Source: Chromera velia (taxonomy: Eukaryota > Sar > Chromeraceae). Taken from it: DNA of 20,569 nt. Below, piece after piece: positions 19,983 through 20,569 of the stretch. Position numbers and translations under genes: made by a program. The first letter of the stretch is position 1. Every line of letters begins with the position of its first letter. The stretch is from the NCBI GenBank assembly GCA_018398765.1, contig JAHBMJ010002283.1, positions 1-20,569 of the forward strand. Reading direction: 5' to 3'. Under the pieces are notes generated by a model. The model was not told the DNA's origin. It ran no database searches and was given only the letters and a program-made list of their open reading frames with translations.

Positions 19983-20569
19983 GCGGAAAGGAAGATGAAG
20001 CAGCCACAAAACAGCAGACACAAAGGAAGAACGAATGAACGGAGGAAAGAAGGCAGCCATGAAAGAACAAAGGTGCCGACGAAAGAAGCCGAACAAAAAA
20101 ACAAAAGAGAGAAGAACGACAGGAAAGAGAGATCGATGCAAAACAACAAGGAAGGAAAAGAGAGAGCGCGCGCGAGAGAGACAGAGGGAGAAATAGGGGG
20201 AAGGCACAGAGCGCAAGGAACAAAGGAACGGAACGAAATGAGGAAGGAAAGAAGGCGGGAAAGCAAAAAAGAAGACAAGGAACAAATGGGCGAACGGAAG
20301 AAAGGGAGAAAAAAAAGGAACGAAAGAAAAAGGAGCGAAAGAAAGAAAGAACGCAAAAAATGGAGGAAGCAGGAAAGAAAGAAAGAGAGAGACAAAAGAG
20401 AGAGTGAGAGAAAGAGAGGGAAAAAGAGAGAGAGAAAGAGAGAGAAGGACAAAGAGAAAAAGAGAACGAGAAACAGAAAGAGAGAAAGGGAGAGAGGGAA
20501 AGAGAGAGAAGGAGAAAGAGAAAAAGAGAACGAGAAACAGAACAAGAGAGAGAGAGAGAGCGGGGGGGG
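19983..20569. repeat. Long polypurine tract to the window end
   Basis: The plus strand is almost all A and G, with very few T. A 28-bp direct repeat occurs at 20451-20478 and 20515-20542 (64 bp apart). The window ends in a run of eight G. The long Ser/Leu/Phe frames on the minus strand are artefacts of this composition; no gene is seen. Confidence 0.85.

Noticed and set aside
19662-20545. Minus-strand frames of up to 272 codons
   Set aside because: They are pure low-complexity readings of the CA/GA repeats and the polypurine tract.

Overview
The window looks like nuclear DNA of an intron-rich unicellular eukaryote. It has one large multi-exon gene with spliceosomal GT...AG introns, dense dispersed microsatellites, long pyrimidine or purine tracts, and no bacterial-type operons or ribosome-binding sites. 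The style (short exons, introns of about 200-840 bp, nearly every acceptor ending TGCAG, small secreted Cys-rich proteins) is compatible with an alveolate alga such as a chromerid. That placement is inference; nothing here proves the taxon.

The centrepiece is a plus-strand Kelch-BTB-BACK gene at 5311-14739. I rebuilt it by hand as 18 exons and 17 introns, with every phase consistent, giving a 620-residue protein. The N-terminal two thirds is a six-blade Kelch beta-propeller with a long Gly/Ser/Ala-rich insertion in the last blade. The C-terminal third is a BTB domain followed by a BACK-like helical region. The order matches the LZTR1 family of Cullin-3 substrate adaptors, but with one BTB-BACK unit. 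Its introns are unusual: 13 of 17 donors have C at +3 (GTCNGT) and all 17 have G at +5. Several introns begin with tetranucleotide iterations of the donor motif itself, and the first acceptor is duplicated 96 bp upstream in frame.

Layout: 1-3200 holds a GC-rich edge, an AT-rich island and low-complexity sequence, with only a doubtful signal-peptide exon at 1734. A probable minus-strand gene of unknown function occupies about 3417-4390, its 5' end unresolved. A short GC-rich island near 4946-4996 lies between it and the Kelch gene. The Kelch gene fills 5311-14739. Gene-free sequence follows (14740-16990), with an AT-rich island and a compound microsatellite. A minus-strand small secreted Cys-rich protein (16999-17340) is divergent from a plus-strand 102-residue protein (18005-18313), again with a strongly GC-rich island and a cluster of palindromes between them. 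From 18314 to the end I see a possible small exon, a zero-length acceptor/donor junction, a higher-order CA/GA/GACA repeat and about 580 bp of nearly pure purine.

The genes do not form an obvious pathway. The two divergent pairs, each separated by a GC-rich island, suggest shared promoters.
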